From contig JADJLZ010000007.1 in assembly GCA_016709875.1 (NCBI GenBank), positions 186,001-250,000 on the forward strand: a stretch of DNA of 64,000 nt, in the 5' to 3' direction. Of the stretch, positions 7,537-17,475 are shown piece after piece. The stretch is from Planctomycetota bacterium. GTDB taxonomy: Bacteria; Planctomycetota; UBA1135; GCA-002686595. The position numbers were made by a program, and so were the translations under genes. The number at the start of each line of letters is the position of its first letter. Position 1 is the first letter of the stretch. The notes under the pieces were generated by a model. It did no database searches. It was not told where the DNA came from and saw only the letters and a program-made list of their open reading frames with translations.

Positions 7537-9321
7537 TCAGGGCTTGCCCAGGATCGCCAGCAGGTGCTCGTGCAGCTTCTGGTCCTTCGCGACCGCGCGC
7601 GACTTGTCGTACACGATCTCGACCTCCTCGCCCTGCTCGCCCTCGCGCGAGCGGCCGACCCAGATCGTCTGCTTCTGGTTGAAGTCGTTCTCGAACTCGA
7701 CCTTCACCGGATCGTCCCAGGGCGCGTCGCTCGGAATGCGCGGCGCGAGGTAGCGCGCGGCGCGCAAGAAGCACAGCGAATCGAGCACCGGGTAGAGTTC
7801 CTTGGCCTCGTCGTCGCTGCCGACGCGCGACCACTTGCCGAGCGAGTTGTGCTGGTAGTGCAGGTCCTTGCCCAGGCCCTGGATCAGGAGCGTGTGCTGC
7901 GAGTGCTCGGCGATGTCGACGAGCTTCGAGCTCCAGAAATGCTCGATCGGCTCGCTGGCGGCCGCGTACATCGCGAGCGGTGCGAGCGAGCAGGCGGCCT
8001 CGCCGCGGCGCTGGAAGAGGCGGTACTCGACGCCGCCCTTGCCCTTGACCACGTCGCCGAACCAGCCGCCCTGCGTCTCGCCGCCGACGGCGACCCACAG
8101 CGCGGGGCCCTCGCCGCTCTCGGGCACGGTCTCGCCGACGCGGAAGTCCTCGAGCGTGGTCTTTTCGAGCATTCCGAGCAGCGCGCTGACCTTGTCGGCG
8201 TCGGCCCAGAGCGCCTTGTCGAGCGCCTTCTCGCCCTTGCGGCGCATCGCGACGTGCCAGGCCTTGCCTTCCGCGGTGAAGTACAGATCGCCCTCGGGCC
8301 GCTGCAGCGTGATCGTCGTCACGTCCTCGCGCCGCGCGCGCAGGACGCGCGGGTCGAGCATGTCCGCAAGCGGGAAGCCCACGAGCCAGATGTTGCGCTG
8401 CTCGAAGCCCCACACGAGGCCCAGACCCTCGCGCATCCCGTACCAGATCTGCCCCTCGGCGTGGCCCGGCCGGGCGAGCAGCAGGCCGGTTTTCGATCCG
8501 TCGCGCAGCGTCAACTCGAGGCGCAGTTCGGGATCGTCCAGGCCGTAGTTCGCGACCGGCGCGCCGAGCTCATCGTAGTAGCCCGCGTGCTGCATCGCGG
8601 CCAGGCCCTGCAGCCAGGTCATGACCAGCGTCGGGTCGAGCTGCAGTCCGCCGGCGGGTTCGAGCGAACGCCAGCCTTGTTCGGTGTTCTCCAGGTCGAG
8701 GTCGGCCTTCGCGGGCTGCGTCGCGCCCTCCTGCAAGAGCGAGCCCTCGCGGTGCACGTGCACGACGTCGAGGATCGTGAACTCGAGCGCGAGCTGCGTC
8801 TTGAAGTCCTGCAGGTCGCGGTCGAGCGCGGTGTGCAGCTCGCGGCCGCTGCGCAGGTAGTGGTCGCGCACGCGCACGTTGACGCTGCGGTTGTCCGCGT
8901 CGAGCGCGCCGAACTCCACGCGTTCGTGGTGACTCTTCCCGTCGAGCAGCTCTTCGATCTCGAGCACCAGGCGCGGCGGCGAGAAACCCAGCTGCACGGG
9001 GTCGCGTTCGCTCTTGGGGACTTCGCGCCCGCGCGCCGCGAGTGCGGTCTGCAGCAGGTGGTCCACCTGCCAGAAGTTGGCCGGAACGGCACTCGGGTCG
9101 ATCAGGCGCCAGCCACCGTGTTCGTCGCGCTCGATGCGCATGTGCCAGTCGCGCCCGATGTTCTCGGCGACGATGCAACGCACGCGCCCGGCGTCGAAGC
9201 CGGGGAAGAGCGCCTCGTCCTGCTGCGCGTCGTGCTCGAGATCCTTCTTCACGCTCGCGTACCACACGGCGCCCACGCCGACGACGAGCAGCAGGAGCAC
9301 CAGTTCGCGCATCCACTTCAC
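7537..9321 (-). CDS. DUF4340 domain-containing membrane-anchored protein
   Basis: A 594-residue protein with one N-terminal transmembrane helix (MRELVLLLLVVGVGAVWYAS) and a long extracytoplasmic domain made of repeated beta-rich DUF4340-like units. WHMRIERDEHGGWRLIDP and TTITLQRPEGDLYFTAEGKAWHV are two copies of the characteristic 'i.l.r..g.W.l..P' element. It is the last gene of an ABC-2 transporter operon; DUF4340 proteins are often encoded beside GldG-like auxiliary proteins, although their function is not known. Translation is taken from the GTG at 9321, which overlaps the stop of the GldG-like gene as GTGA; the ATG four codons later is an alternative. The open frame to 9903 is a shadow of the upstream gene. 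Confidence 0.85.
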   Translation of the reverse strand: MKWMRELVLLLLVVGVGAVWYASVKKDLEHDAQQDEALFPGFDAGRVRCIVAENIGRDWHMRIERDEHGGWRLIDPSAVPANFWQVDHLLQTALAARGREVPKSERDPVQLGFSPPRLVLEIEELLDGKSHHERVEFGALDADNRSVNVRVRDHYLRSGRELHTALDRDLQDFKTQLALEFTILDVVHVHREGSLLQEGATQPAKADLDLENTEQGWRSLEPAGGLQLDPTLVMTWLQGLAAMQHAGYYDELGAPVANYGLDDPELRLELTLRDGSKTGLLLARPGHAEGQIWYGMREGLGLVWGFEQRNIWLVGFPLADMLDPRVLRARREDVTTITLQRPEGDLYFTAEGKAWHVAMRRKGEKALDKALWADADKVSALLGMLEKTTLEDFRVGETVPESGEGPALWVAVGGETQGGWFGDVVKGKGGVEYRLFQRRGEAACSLAPLAMYAAASEPIEHFWSSKLVDIAEHSQHTLLIQGLGKDLHYQHNSLGKWSRVGSDDEAKELYPVLDSLCFLRAARYLAPRIPSDAPWDDPVKVEFENDFNQKQTIWVGRSREGEQGEEVEIVYDKSRAVAKDQKLHEHLLAILGKP

Positions 9322-10913
9322 CGGCGCCGCCTCCAGGCCGTGAACAGGCCCAGCAGCAACGAGAGCAGCGGCAAGGCGATCACGAGCGCGAAGTTCGTGC
9401 GTGCGACCTTGCTCTCGTCCTGCATGTCCAGGCGGTGCTCCTCGGGCACGCGCGCGCCGACGCTGACGCGCCAGTCGCGTGCCGCGGCCCAGTTGAAGGC
9501 ATTGAGGAACAGGTCGCGGTCGGCCTCGAAGTTGCCGTTGACCGCGCACATCGCGGCGCCGAAGACGAACACGTGCGCTTCGGGGCGCTGGTCCTCCGCG
9601 TTGCGCAGCGGCGCGCCCGCGCCCAGCTGCGGCGGGAAGAGGATCGCGGCGCCGAGCACGAAGGGCCGGCGGCTCTCGTCGGCCGACGGTTTCCAGTCTC
9701 CCACCTTCGCGCCCTCTTCGGGCAGGTCGAGCCACGAGCCCTCGACCGCGCGCAAGACCGGCAGGACGGTCGAGCCGGGGAAGCCGCGGCCGACGTCGAG
9801 CGCGTGCGCGTTGAGGATCGCGACACGCCGGCCGCTGCGGCGCAGCGGTTCGACGATCGGGTGCTGCGACAGGCCGGTCTGGTCGACCAGCTGCTGTCCG
9901 CACTGCGCATTGCCGGTCTGGGGCCGGCCCGAGACGTCCACCTGCGGCGCGCAGACCAGGCCCTTCTCGGCGATCTCGAGGCCCCAGGGCGAAGCGAGCT
10001 GCCGCAGCGAGTCCTGCGGCGGGAGCGGATCGGGCGCGGGCATGGCCACGAAGCGCCCGCCGCGCTCGACGTAGCGTTTGAGCGCCAGGAACTCGTTGGG
10101 CGCGAAGGGCTGCACCGGCCCGATGCTCGCGAGCACGCGGCAGTCCTCGGGCAGTTCGGGCGTCTTCTGGAAGTCCCAGCTGCCGACCACGAAGCCGTCG
10201 GCCTCGAGCGCAGCCTTGAACTTCGAGAGGCCGAGGAACTCCGCGCTCTCCAGGTCGTACTCGCCGTGTCCGATCGTGAACAGCACGCGCGGCGCGTCGT
10301 TGCGCGCGACCTTCATCAGCGCGTTGACGAGCGCCTCCTCGCCGCGGAAGGAGACCATGCTCGGCGGGCGCGGGACGCCCTGCATGCCTGCGGGATCGCC
10401 CTTGTCGAAGTCGGCGATGTCGCCGCGCAGCTTGACCAGCGCGTGGCGCTTGCCGGCCGAGATGCCGAGCAGGCCGCCGGGCTCGACCTCGCGCGTGCCC
10501 AGTTCATTGAGGCGCGTCTGCGAGAGCTCGTCGAGTCGGCCCGAGGAGAGGTCGTGCTGCACGAGGCGCACGCGGCCTCCCGAGGCGTCGCGCAGGATGT
10601 AGAGCAGCCGCCGCACGCGCTCCTGGGCGCGGATCACCAGTTCCTCGAGCGGGTACTCGGCGGCGCGGAAGAAAATGTCGATCGTCACGTCCTCGGGCAG
10701 CTGCGCGAGCACTTCGAGCGCCGCCGGCTCGAGCGTGTTCTCCGAACCGCGCGTCCAGTCGAAGCGCCAGCGCACGCTCGTGCGCTCCGAGAGCCGCGTG
10801 AGCAGCAGCGCGAGCAGCGCAAAGAGGAACGCCGCGAGCGCGAACTGCACGCCAAAGCGCAGGCGCGTGGCGCGCCCCGCGCTCTCCGCTGCGGGCTGCT
10901 TGCCTAGCGCCAT
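9318..10913 (-). CDS. GldG-like ABC transporter auxiliary protein
   Basis: A 531-residue membrane protein of the GldG/ABC-transporter-auxiliary family. It has an N-terminal helix (FGVQFALAAFLFALLALLLT), a large periplasmic domain and a C-terminal helix (NFALVIALPLLSLLLGLFTAW) followed by WRRRR. Family features include SVRWRFDWTRGSENTLEPAA (the 'rfDlT.~k.ytLs..t' start), RVLFTIGHGEYDL (the 'v.~l.GHgE' element) and a flavodoxin-like core, then PEEHRLDMQDESK near the C-terminus. The start is the ATG at 10913, inside the 3' end of the permease gene (10-base overlap). In gliding Bacteroidetes GldG pairs with GldA and GldF; here it more likely belongs to an uncharacterised exporter or envelope ABC system. 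Confidence 0.87.
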   Translation of the reverse strand: MALGKQPAAESAGRATRLRFGVQFALAAFLFALLALLLTRLSERTSVRWRFDWTRGSENTLEPAALEVLAQLPEDVTIDIFFRAAEYPLEELVIRAQERVRRLLYILRDASGGRVRLVQHDLSSGRLDELSQTRLNELGTREVEPGGLLGISAGKRHALVKLRGDIADFDKGDPAGMQGVPRPPSMVSFRGEEALVNALMKVARNDAPRVLFTIGHGEYDLESAEFLGLSKFKAALEADGFVVGSWDFQKTPELPEDCRVLASIGPVQPFAPNEFLALKRYVERGGRFVAMPAPDPLPPQDSLRQLASPWGLEIAEKGLVCAPQVDVSGRPQTGNAQCGQQLVDQTGLSQHPIVEPLRRSGRRVAILNAHALDVGRGFPGSTVLPVLRAVEGSWLDLPEEGAKVGDWKPSADESRRPFVLGAAILFPPQLGAGAPLRNAEDQRPEAHVFVFGAAMCAVNGNFEADRDLFLNAFNWAAARDWRVSVGARVPEEHRLDMQDESKVARTNFALVIALPLLSLLLGLFTAWRRRR

Positions 10914-11641
10914 CGCCGGGCCTCCAGTGCGCGCGTCGAGAGGAACAGGAAGAAGGCCGACCAGGCCAGGAAGAAGACCACGTAGGCCGTGTCGATCACG
11001 CCGAAGACGAAAGCGCTGCGCAGGTGCGAGGGCACGTCGACCGTCTCGCTCGCGATCGCCAGCGCGGTGACGCCCGAGAGGCCCGCGAGCAGCGGCAAGA
11101 GTACGATCACGAGGTTGATCACGACCGCGGCGAAGGCCGCGACCACGGGCGTGCCGGTCAAGCTGCTCGTCCACAGGCCCGTGCCGCAGAAGAGCGCCGA
11201 GCACAGCACGGCACCCAGCCAACTGGCGCACACCACCCCCCAGTCGATCGGCGCGCCTTGCCAGGCGAGCACGCCCGCGTAGACGAACACGCTGCCCCAC
11301 AGGATGCCCATGAAGGACAGCGCCGCCGCGAACTTGCCGCAGATCACCGCCACGTCGCTGACCGGCGCGGTGAGCAGGTACTCGAGCATCCCCGTGCGCG
11401 ACTCCTCGCTCAGCATGCGCATCGTGAGCAGCGGCGGGAAAAGCACGCACAGCGCCCAGAACACGAAGGACTCGCCCAGCGAGAAGCGCAGCGCGAGATC
11501 GACGTCACCGCCGCTGCCGCGCAGGTAGATCAGGAACAGGTAGCCGTTCAGGAGCAGCGCGATGCACAAGAGCGTCCAGGCCAGCGGGCCGAGGAACAGA
11601 GCCGCGAGCTCGCGGCGGTAGATGGCACCGAATCCGCGCAT
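10904..11641 (-). CDS. ABC-2 type transporter permease (GldF-like)
   Basis: A 245-residue integral membrane protein with about six hydrophobic helices. It has the short family-typical N-terminus (GAIYRRELAALFLGPLAW), the amphipathic MRMLSEESRTGMLEYLLTAPVS segment ('l..E...gTlelLlt.Pvs', a hallmark of ABC-2 permeases next to GldA/NosF-type ATPases) and helices in the AVVINLVIVLLPLLAGLSGV and IDTAYVVFFLAWSAFFLFLS regions. It starts at the ATG at 11641, three bases after the ATPase gene, and overlaps the GldG-like gene at its 3' end. It should form the membrane channel driven by the upstream ATPase; the substrate is unknown. Confidence 0.9.
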   Translation of the reverse strand: MRGFGAIYRRELAALFLGPLAWTLLCIALLLNGYLFLIYLRGSGGDVDLALRFSLGESFVFWALCVLFPPLLTMRMLSEESRTGMLEYLLTAPVSDVAVICGKFAAALSFMGILWGSVFVYAGVLAWQGAPIDWGVVCASWLGAVLCSALFCGTGLWTSSLTGTPVVAAFAAVVINLVIVLLPLLAGLSGVTALAIASETVDVPSHLRSAFVFGVIDTAYVVFFLAWSAFFLFLSTRALEARRWR

Positions 11642-11644
11642 GCG

Positions 11645-12823
11645 CTAGTCCGGCTTGGGGCCCGCCGGCGGCGCGGGGGGGTCGTCCTTCGAGACGGGCC
11701 GCGAGAGGTCGCGCTGCGCGCCGCGATCGAAGGGGTTGAGCGAGTAGATCTGTTTCTCGGGCGCGGGCGCGGGAGCCGCTTTCGAGGCCGGGACGGCCGT
11801 CGCGCGCCCCAGATCGATCTCGACGCGCTCGGGAGCGGTGTGCACGGCCGCGGGGGCCGCCGCGGGAGCGGCCGCCACGGGCAGCGGCTCGTCCTGGCCG
11901 ATCGCGAAGCGCGCGAAGATCTGTTCCAGCGTCGGCGCACGCCACGAGAGTTCGCGCAGCGCCCAGCCGCGCATGCTCGCCAGCGCGCCGGCCTCCTCGC
12001 GCAGGTCGGTCTCGCACACGAGCTCGAACTGCTGGTGGATCCCCGCCTTCCCGCAGTCGCGCACCGAGCTCACGCCGGCGATCGAGCCCAGCAGGCGCGC
12101 GGCCGAGCCCGCATCCTTGCCGAGCACGGCCTCGATGCGCACGTGGCTGCCGCCGGCCAGGCGCGCGACGAGCTCCCCGCGCGTGCCGTCGGCCGCGATG
12201 CGGCCTTTGTGCACGATGATCACGCGCGGACAGACCGCTTCGATCTCGGGCAGGATGTGCGAGGAGACCAGCACCGTGTGCTTCTGGGCCAGGTCGAGCA
12301 GGATCGAGCGCACCTCGATGCGCTGCAGCGGGTCGAGGCCGCTCGTCGGCTCGTCGAGGATCAGCACCTCGGGATCGGGCAGCAGCGCCACGGCCAGGCC
12401 TACGCGCTGGCGCAGGCCACGTGAGAGGTTGCCGACGAGGTCGCGCGAGCGCTCGCGCACGCCGACGAGCTCGAGCACCTCGGGGATGCGCTGGCGCGCG
12501 AGTGCGCGCGGCATGCGGTGCAGGCGCGAGTGGAAGCCGAGCATCTCCTCGACGCGCAGCTCGCGGTACAGCGGCACGCTCTCGGGCAGGTAGCCGATGC
12601 GCCGGCGCACCTCGAGCGAACGATTCATCACGTCGAAGCCCGCGACCGAGACCGCACCGCTGGTCGCGGGCAGAAAACCGGTCAGGATACGCATCGCGGT
12701 CGTCTTGCCGGCGCCATTGGGGCCGAGCAGGCCGACGACCTCGCCCTTCGCCACTTCGAAGGAGACGTCGTCGAGCGCTTTGACGCTGCCGTAGGTGCGC
12801 GTCAGATGAGAGACCGAGATCAC
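11645..12823 (-). CDS. ABC transporter ATP-binding protein with Ala/Pro-rich tail
   Basis: A 392-residue ABC ATPase of the CcmA/NatA/GldA class. It has Walker A GPNGAGKTT (about 34-42), an ABC signature in which the usual LSGGQ is LSRGLRQR, and Walker B VLILDEPTSGLDPLQR, then the H-loop VLVSSHIL. The start is a GTG at 12823 (ISVSHLTRTYGSVKALDDVS). Residues up to about 305 match a normal ATPase. They are followed by ~85 residues rich in Ala and Pro (PVAAAPAAAPAAVHTAPERV onward) that end AGPKPD and look disordered; this tail is unusual. It is first gene of the ATPase-permease-GldG-DUF4340 operon. Confidence 0.93.
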   Translation of the reverse strand: MISVSHLTRTYGSVKALDDVSFEVAKGEVVGLLGPNGAGKTTAMRILTGFLPATSGAVSVAGFDVMNRSLEVRRRIGYLPESVPLYRELRVEEMLGFHSRLHRMPRALARQRIPEVLELVGVRERSRDLVGNLSRGLRQRVGLAVALLPDPEVLILDEPTSGLDPLQRIEVRSILLDLAQKHTVLVSSHILPEIEAVCPRVIIVHKGRIAADGTRGELVARLAGGSHVRIEAVLGKDAGSAARLLGSIAGVSSVRDCGKAGIHQQFELVCETDLREEAGALASMRGWALRELSWRAPTLEQIFARFAIGQDEPLPVAAAPAAAPAAVHTAPERVEIDLGRATAVPASKAAPAPAPEKQIYSLNPFDRGAQRDLSRPVSKDDPPAPPAGPKPD

Positions 12824-13096
12824 GCGGGGAGCCTAGCGACGAAGCGCAGGTCACTCAACGAATGTCGATCCACTGCGCGGAAGGGAAACGGGTACCGCCG
12901 GCGAGACCGACCTGGCAGACACGCTCGCCGGCGGTTCCCCAATTTCAGGAGGTACTTGGCAAAGCGCGTGCCGCAATCCGGAACAGGCTGCGGCACATCC
13001 GGGGACCCCGCGCGAACGGTTCCGAGCGGGAAGTGCGAGCGGCGGCGCACAGCGCGCGCTGCGCTTCCGCACAGCACGCGCGAGCACTCCCCTCGC
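12824..13096. other. Intergenic region between dnaK and the ABC operon
   Basis: A 273-base gap between two reverse-strand genes. Two short reverse open frames in it have no protein-like composition. The only clear structure is the 12-bp inverted repeat at 12894-12935. The promoter of the ABC operon should lie in 12824-12893, but I could not pick out a convincing -35/-10 pair. Confidence 0.5.
12894..12935 (-). terminator. Perfect 12-bp hairpin downstream of dnaK
   Basis: ACCGCCGGCGAG (12894-12905) and CTCGCCGGCGGT (12924-12935) are perfect inverted repeats separated by 18 bases. Read on the reverse strand, the stem lies about 160 bases after the dnaK stop and is followed by ACCCGTTTCCCTT, a weak pyrimidine/T run. 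It is best read as a transcription terminator or RNA 3' stabiliser for dnaK; a protein-binding palindrome upstream of the ABC operon is the alternative. Confidence 0.5.
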
Positions 13097-15007
13097 TCAG
13101 GTCTTGACCTCGAAATCGGCGTCCACAGGCTCGTCGCTGCCCTTGGCCTCGGAGCTCGCGCCCGCGCCGGGAGCGCCGGCGGCTTGCGCGCCCGCGGCCT
13201 GCTGCTGCTGGTAGAGGATCTGGCCGAGCTGCTGCGCCGACTTGCGGAAGCTCTCGAGCGCGGCCTCGATCTTGGCCTTGTCCTCGCCCTTCAGGGCCTC
13301 GCGCAGTGCGTCGCGGCCGGCCTCGATCGCCTTGGCGTCCGCCTCGGGCAGCTTCGCGCGGTGCTCCGCGAGCGACTTCTCGATCTCGTGGATCTCCTGC
13401 TCGCCGCGGTTCTTGAGCTCGACGAGCTCGCGCTTCTGCTTGTCCTCGGCCGCGTGGGCCTCGGCGTCCTGGCGCATGCGCTCGACTTCCTCCTTGGAGA
13501 GGCCCGAGGAGGACTCGATGCGGATCTGCTGGGTCTTGCCGGTGCCCTTGTCCTTGGCGGTCACGTTCAGGATGCCGTTGGCATCGATGTCGAAGGTGAC
13601 TTCGATCTGCGGCATGCCGCGCGGCGCCGGGGCGATCCCGTCGAGGTGGAACTTGCCCAGCGGGCGGTTGTCGCGCGCGAAGTCGCGCTCGCCCTGCAGC
13701 ACATGGATCTCGACGCTCGGCTGGCTGTCGCTGGCGGTCGAGAAGACCTGGCTCTTGCTGGTCGGGATGGTGGTGTTCTTCTCGATCAGCTTGGTGCACA
13801 CGCCGCCGAGGGTCTCGATGCCCAGCGAGAGCGGAGTGACGTCGAGCAGGACCACGTCCTTGACCTCGCCGCCGAGCACCGCGCCCTGGATCGCGGCCCC
13901 GATGGCCACGACCTCGTCGGGGTTGACGCTCTTGTTGGGCTCCTTGTCGAAGACCTTCTTGGCCAGCGCCTGCACGGCGGGCACGCGCGTCGAGCCGCCG
14001 ACGAGGATCACCTCGTCGATCTGCGCGGGAGCGAGGCCGGAGTCCTTGAGCACTTGCAGGCAGGGACCCTTGGCACGCTCGACCAGGCCGTCGATCAGCG
14101 ACTCGAACTTCGCGCGCGTGACGGTCATCTGCAGGTGCTTGGGGCCCGAGGCGTCGGCCGTGATGAAGGGCAGGTTGACGTCGGTCTGGTTGAGCGAGGA
14201 GAGGTCGATCTTGGCCTTCTCCGCGGCTTCCTTGAGGCGCTGCAGCGCCATCGGGTCGCGGCGCACGTCGATGCCCGAGCTCTTGCGGAACTCCTCGGCA
14301 ACGTGGTCCATCAGCGCCTTGTCGAAGTCGTCACCGCCCAGGTGCGTGTCGCCGCTCGTGGCGAGCACCTCGAAGACGCCGTCGCCGATCTCGAGGATCG
14401 AGATGTCGAAGGTGCCGCCGCCGAAGTCGAAGACCGCGACCTTGCCCGACTTCTTCTTGTCCAGGCCAAAGGCGAGCGCCGCGGCCGTGGGCTCGTTGAT
14501 GATGCGCTCGACGACCAGGCCGGCGATCGTGCCGGCGTCCTTGGTCGCCTGGCGCTGGCTGTCGTTGAAGTAGGCCGGCACGGTGATCACGGCGCGCGTG
14601 ACCTTCTCGCCGAGGTAGGCCTCCGCGGCCTCCTTCAGGTACGAGAGCACCGAGGCGCTGATCTCGGGCGGGGTGAGCTTCTTCTGGTCGATCTCGACCT
14701 TGACGAGCTCGTCCGCGCCGCCGCTGATCTTGTAGGCGACGTTCTTCTCTTCCGCGGCGACCTCGTGGTGGCGCCGGCCCATGAAGCGCTTGATCGAGGC
14801 GACCGTGCGCGTGGGGTTCGTGACCGCCTGGCGCTTCGCGGGCGCGCCGACGAGCTTGGCTCCGTCGGGCTGAAAGGCGACGACCGAGGGCGTGGTGCGT
14901 CCGCCTTCGGCGTTGGGAATCACGACCGGCTGCCCGCCCTCCATCACCGCCACGACAGAGTTGGTGGTGCCGAGGTCGATGCCGATGATCTTGCTTTGAT
15001 TGCTCAT
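13097..15007 (-). CDS. dnaK: Chaperone protein DnaK (Hsp70)
   Basis: A 636-residue Hsp70 chaperone. The N-terminal ATPase domain begins KIIGIDLGTTNSVVAVMEGG (phosphate 1 motif). It contains ITVPAYFNDSQRQATKDAG, NEPTAAALAFGLD, VFDFGGGTFDISILEIGDG (phosphate 2) and VILVGGSTRVPAVQ (adenosine motif). VLLDVTPLSLGIETLGG marks the linker/substrate-binding region. The substrate domain and helical lid follow, ending EPVDADFEVKT, equivalent to the usual EEVD-like acidic tail. The start is the ATG at 15007; no Shine-Dalgarno is obvious. No grpE or dnaJ is adjacent and no CIRCE element is present in the 181 bases upstream, so its heat-shock control is not visible here. Confidence 0.98.
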   Translation of the reverse strand: MSNQSKIIGIDLGTTNSVVAVMEGGQPVVIPNAEGGRTTPSVVAFQPDGAKLVGAPAKRQAVTNPTRTVASIKRFMGRRHHEVAAEEKNVAYKISGGADELVKVEIDQKKLTPPEISASVLSYLKEAAEAYLGEKVTRAVITVPAYFNDSQRQATKDAGTIAGLVVERIINEPTAAALAFGLDKKKSGKVAVFDFGGGTFDISILEIGDGVFEVLATSGDTHLGGDDFDKALMDHVAEEFRKSSGIDVRRDPMALQRLKEAAEKAKIDLSSLNQTDVNLPFITADASGPKHLQMTVTRAKFESLIDGLVERAKGPCLQVLKDSGLAPAQIDEVILVGGSTRVPAVQALAKKVFDKEPNKSVNPDEVVAIGAAIQGAVLGGEVKDVVLLDVTPLSLGIETLGGVCTKLIEKNTTIPTSKSQVFSTASDSQPSVEIHVLQGERDFARDNRPLGKFHLDGIAPAPRGMPQIEVTFDIDANGILNVTAKDKGTGKTQQIRIESSSGLSKEEVERMRQDAEAHAAEDKQKRELVELKNRGEQEIHEIEKSLAEHRAKLPEADAKAIEAGRDALREALKGEDKAKIEAALESFRKSAQQLGQILYQQQQAAGAQAAGAPGAGASSEAKGSDEPVDADFEVKT

Positions 15008-15188
15008 GGGTGTTCTGGGTCCGCGCCGGGCGCGTGACGGGGACCCCTTTTCCAAATGGCGTGCCAGTCGAAGCGAACGCCAGAAGTCGTTTGATACAAG
15101 CCGTTTGCGATTGGAGCCCCCAATCCTGGCGCGCCAAAGTGGCAGCGCGTTCCGGATCGACTCCCCGAGGCTGCCAATCAGACAGCGC

Positions 15189-16555
<1,367 letters not shown>

Positions 16556-16559
<4 letters not shown>

Positions 16560-17386
16560 CGGGATTCCTCGCCGCGGCCCTCGGCCGCCGTTCCGTGGAT
16601 CTCCACCAGCAGCGGCAACACGATCGAGAAGCTCGTGCCGCGCCCTTTCTCGGAGACCACCGTGATCGTGCCCTCGTGCTCCTCGACGATGCGGCGCGTG
16701 GTCGGCAGGCCCAGGCCCGTGCCACCCTTCTTGGTCGAGTAGTAGAGTTCGAAGATGCGCTCGATGTCCTCGGGCGGCATGCCGACGCCTGTGTCGGTCA
16801 CCGTCAGCTCGACGAAGTTGCCCTGACGCTCGACGCGCACGATCAGTTCGCCGCCCTCGGGCATCGCCTGGCGGGCATTGACGAGCAGGTTGAGGATCGC
16901 CTGACGGAAGGCGCCCGTGTCGAGCATCACCAGCGGCAGACCGGCGGGCAGTTGCGCGAGGTGGCGGATGCCGCACACGCGGTCCTCGGGCTCGACGAAC
17001 TCGAGCACCTCGCGCAGCAGCGCGCACAGGTCGGCCGGGGCGCGGTTGATCTCGCCGCCGCGCGCGAAGCGCAGGAAGTCCTCGACGATGGTCTCGAGGC
17101 GGCGCACCTCGCGCTGCAGCGTGTGCACGCGCTTCAGACAGCGCAGCTCGCGCGCACCCGGCTCGGGGGAACCCGACGGACGGCGTGCTCCGCCCCACTC
17201 CTCGTCGAGCAGGGCGAGGTTGATCGCCATCGTCGAGAGTGGATTCTTGATCTCGTGTGCGAGGCCGGCCGCGAGGCGCACCAGAAAGGTGGCCTTGTCC
17301 TCCTCGGCGCGCGCAGCGCGCGAGGCCGCCCCCGCGGGGGTGTCCACGATCGGCTCGAGGGGCGGGACGGAATCGGAAGAAGTCAT
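16556..17386 (-). CDS. Soluble sensor histidine kinase, NtrB-like core only
   Basis: A 276-residue histidine kinase with no transmembrane segment and almost no N-terminal sensor region. The HisKA box LAAGLAHEIKNPLSTMAIN places the phospho-histidine at residue 44. The HATPase part shows the N box ILNLLVNARQAMPEGG, G1 DTGVGMP, F box IFELYYSTKKGGTGLGL (F and G2) and a final GRGTSFSIVLPL. The start is the ATG at 17386. The product should phosphorylate the regulator encoded directly downstream through a 4-base overlap. With no sensing domain, the input may come from a partner protein. The gene is divergent from the TsaC fusion. Confidence 0.93.
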
Positions 17387-17407
17387 GCGCTTGCTCGCGG
17401 GGCCAGC

Positions 17408-17436
17408 TTGGGCGCGGCCGCGTGGCCCGGTAGGCT
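17408..17436 (+). promoter_or_regulatory. Candidate sigma-70 promoter for the TsaC-phosphatase gene
   Basis: TTGGGC (17408-17413), a 17-base spacer and TAGGCT (17431-17436) lie in the divergent gap before the ATG at 17476. The implied leader is about 33 bases. Both hexamers keep the most important positions (TTG and TAnnnT), but in such GC-rich DNA chance matches occur. Confidence 0.42.
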
Positions 17437-17475
17437 AGCAGCGCGCGGACACGCGCTCCAATCCGCACCGGACTC

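Noticed and set aside
6766..10074. Forward open frame of 1102 codons
   Set aside because: It runs antisense across mrfA, the DUF4340 gene and the GldG-like gene and has no domain-like sequence.
15008..15188. CIRCE or sigma-32 promoter upstream of dnaK
   Set aside because: No TTAGCACTC-N9-GAGTGCTAA and no CTTGAA/CCCCAT pair was found; a short TGGCGCGCCA palindrome is present but unremarkable in GC-rich DNA.
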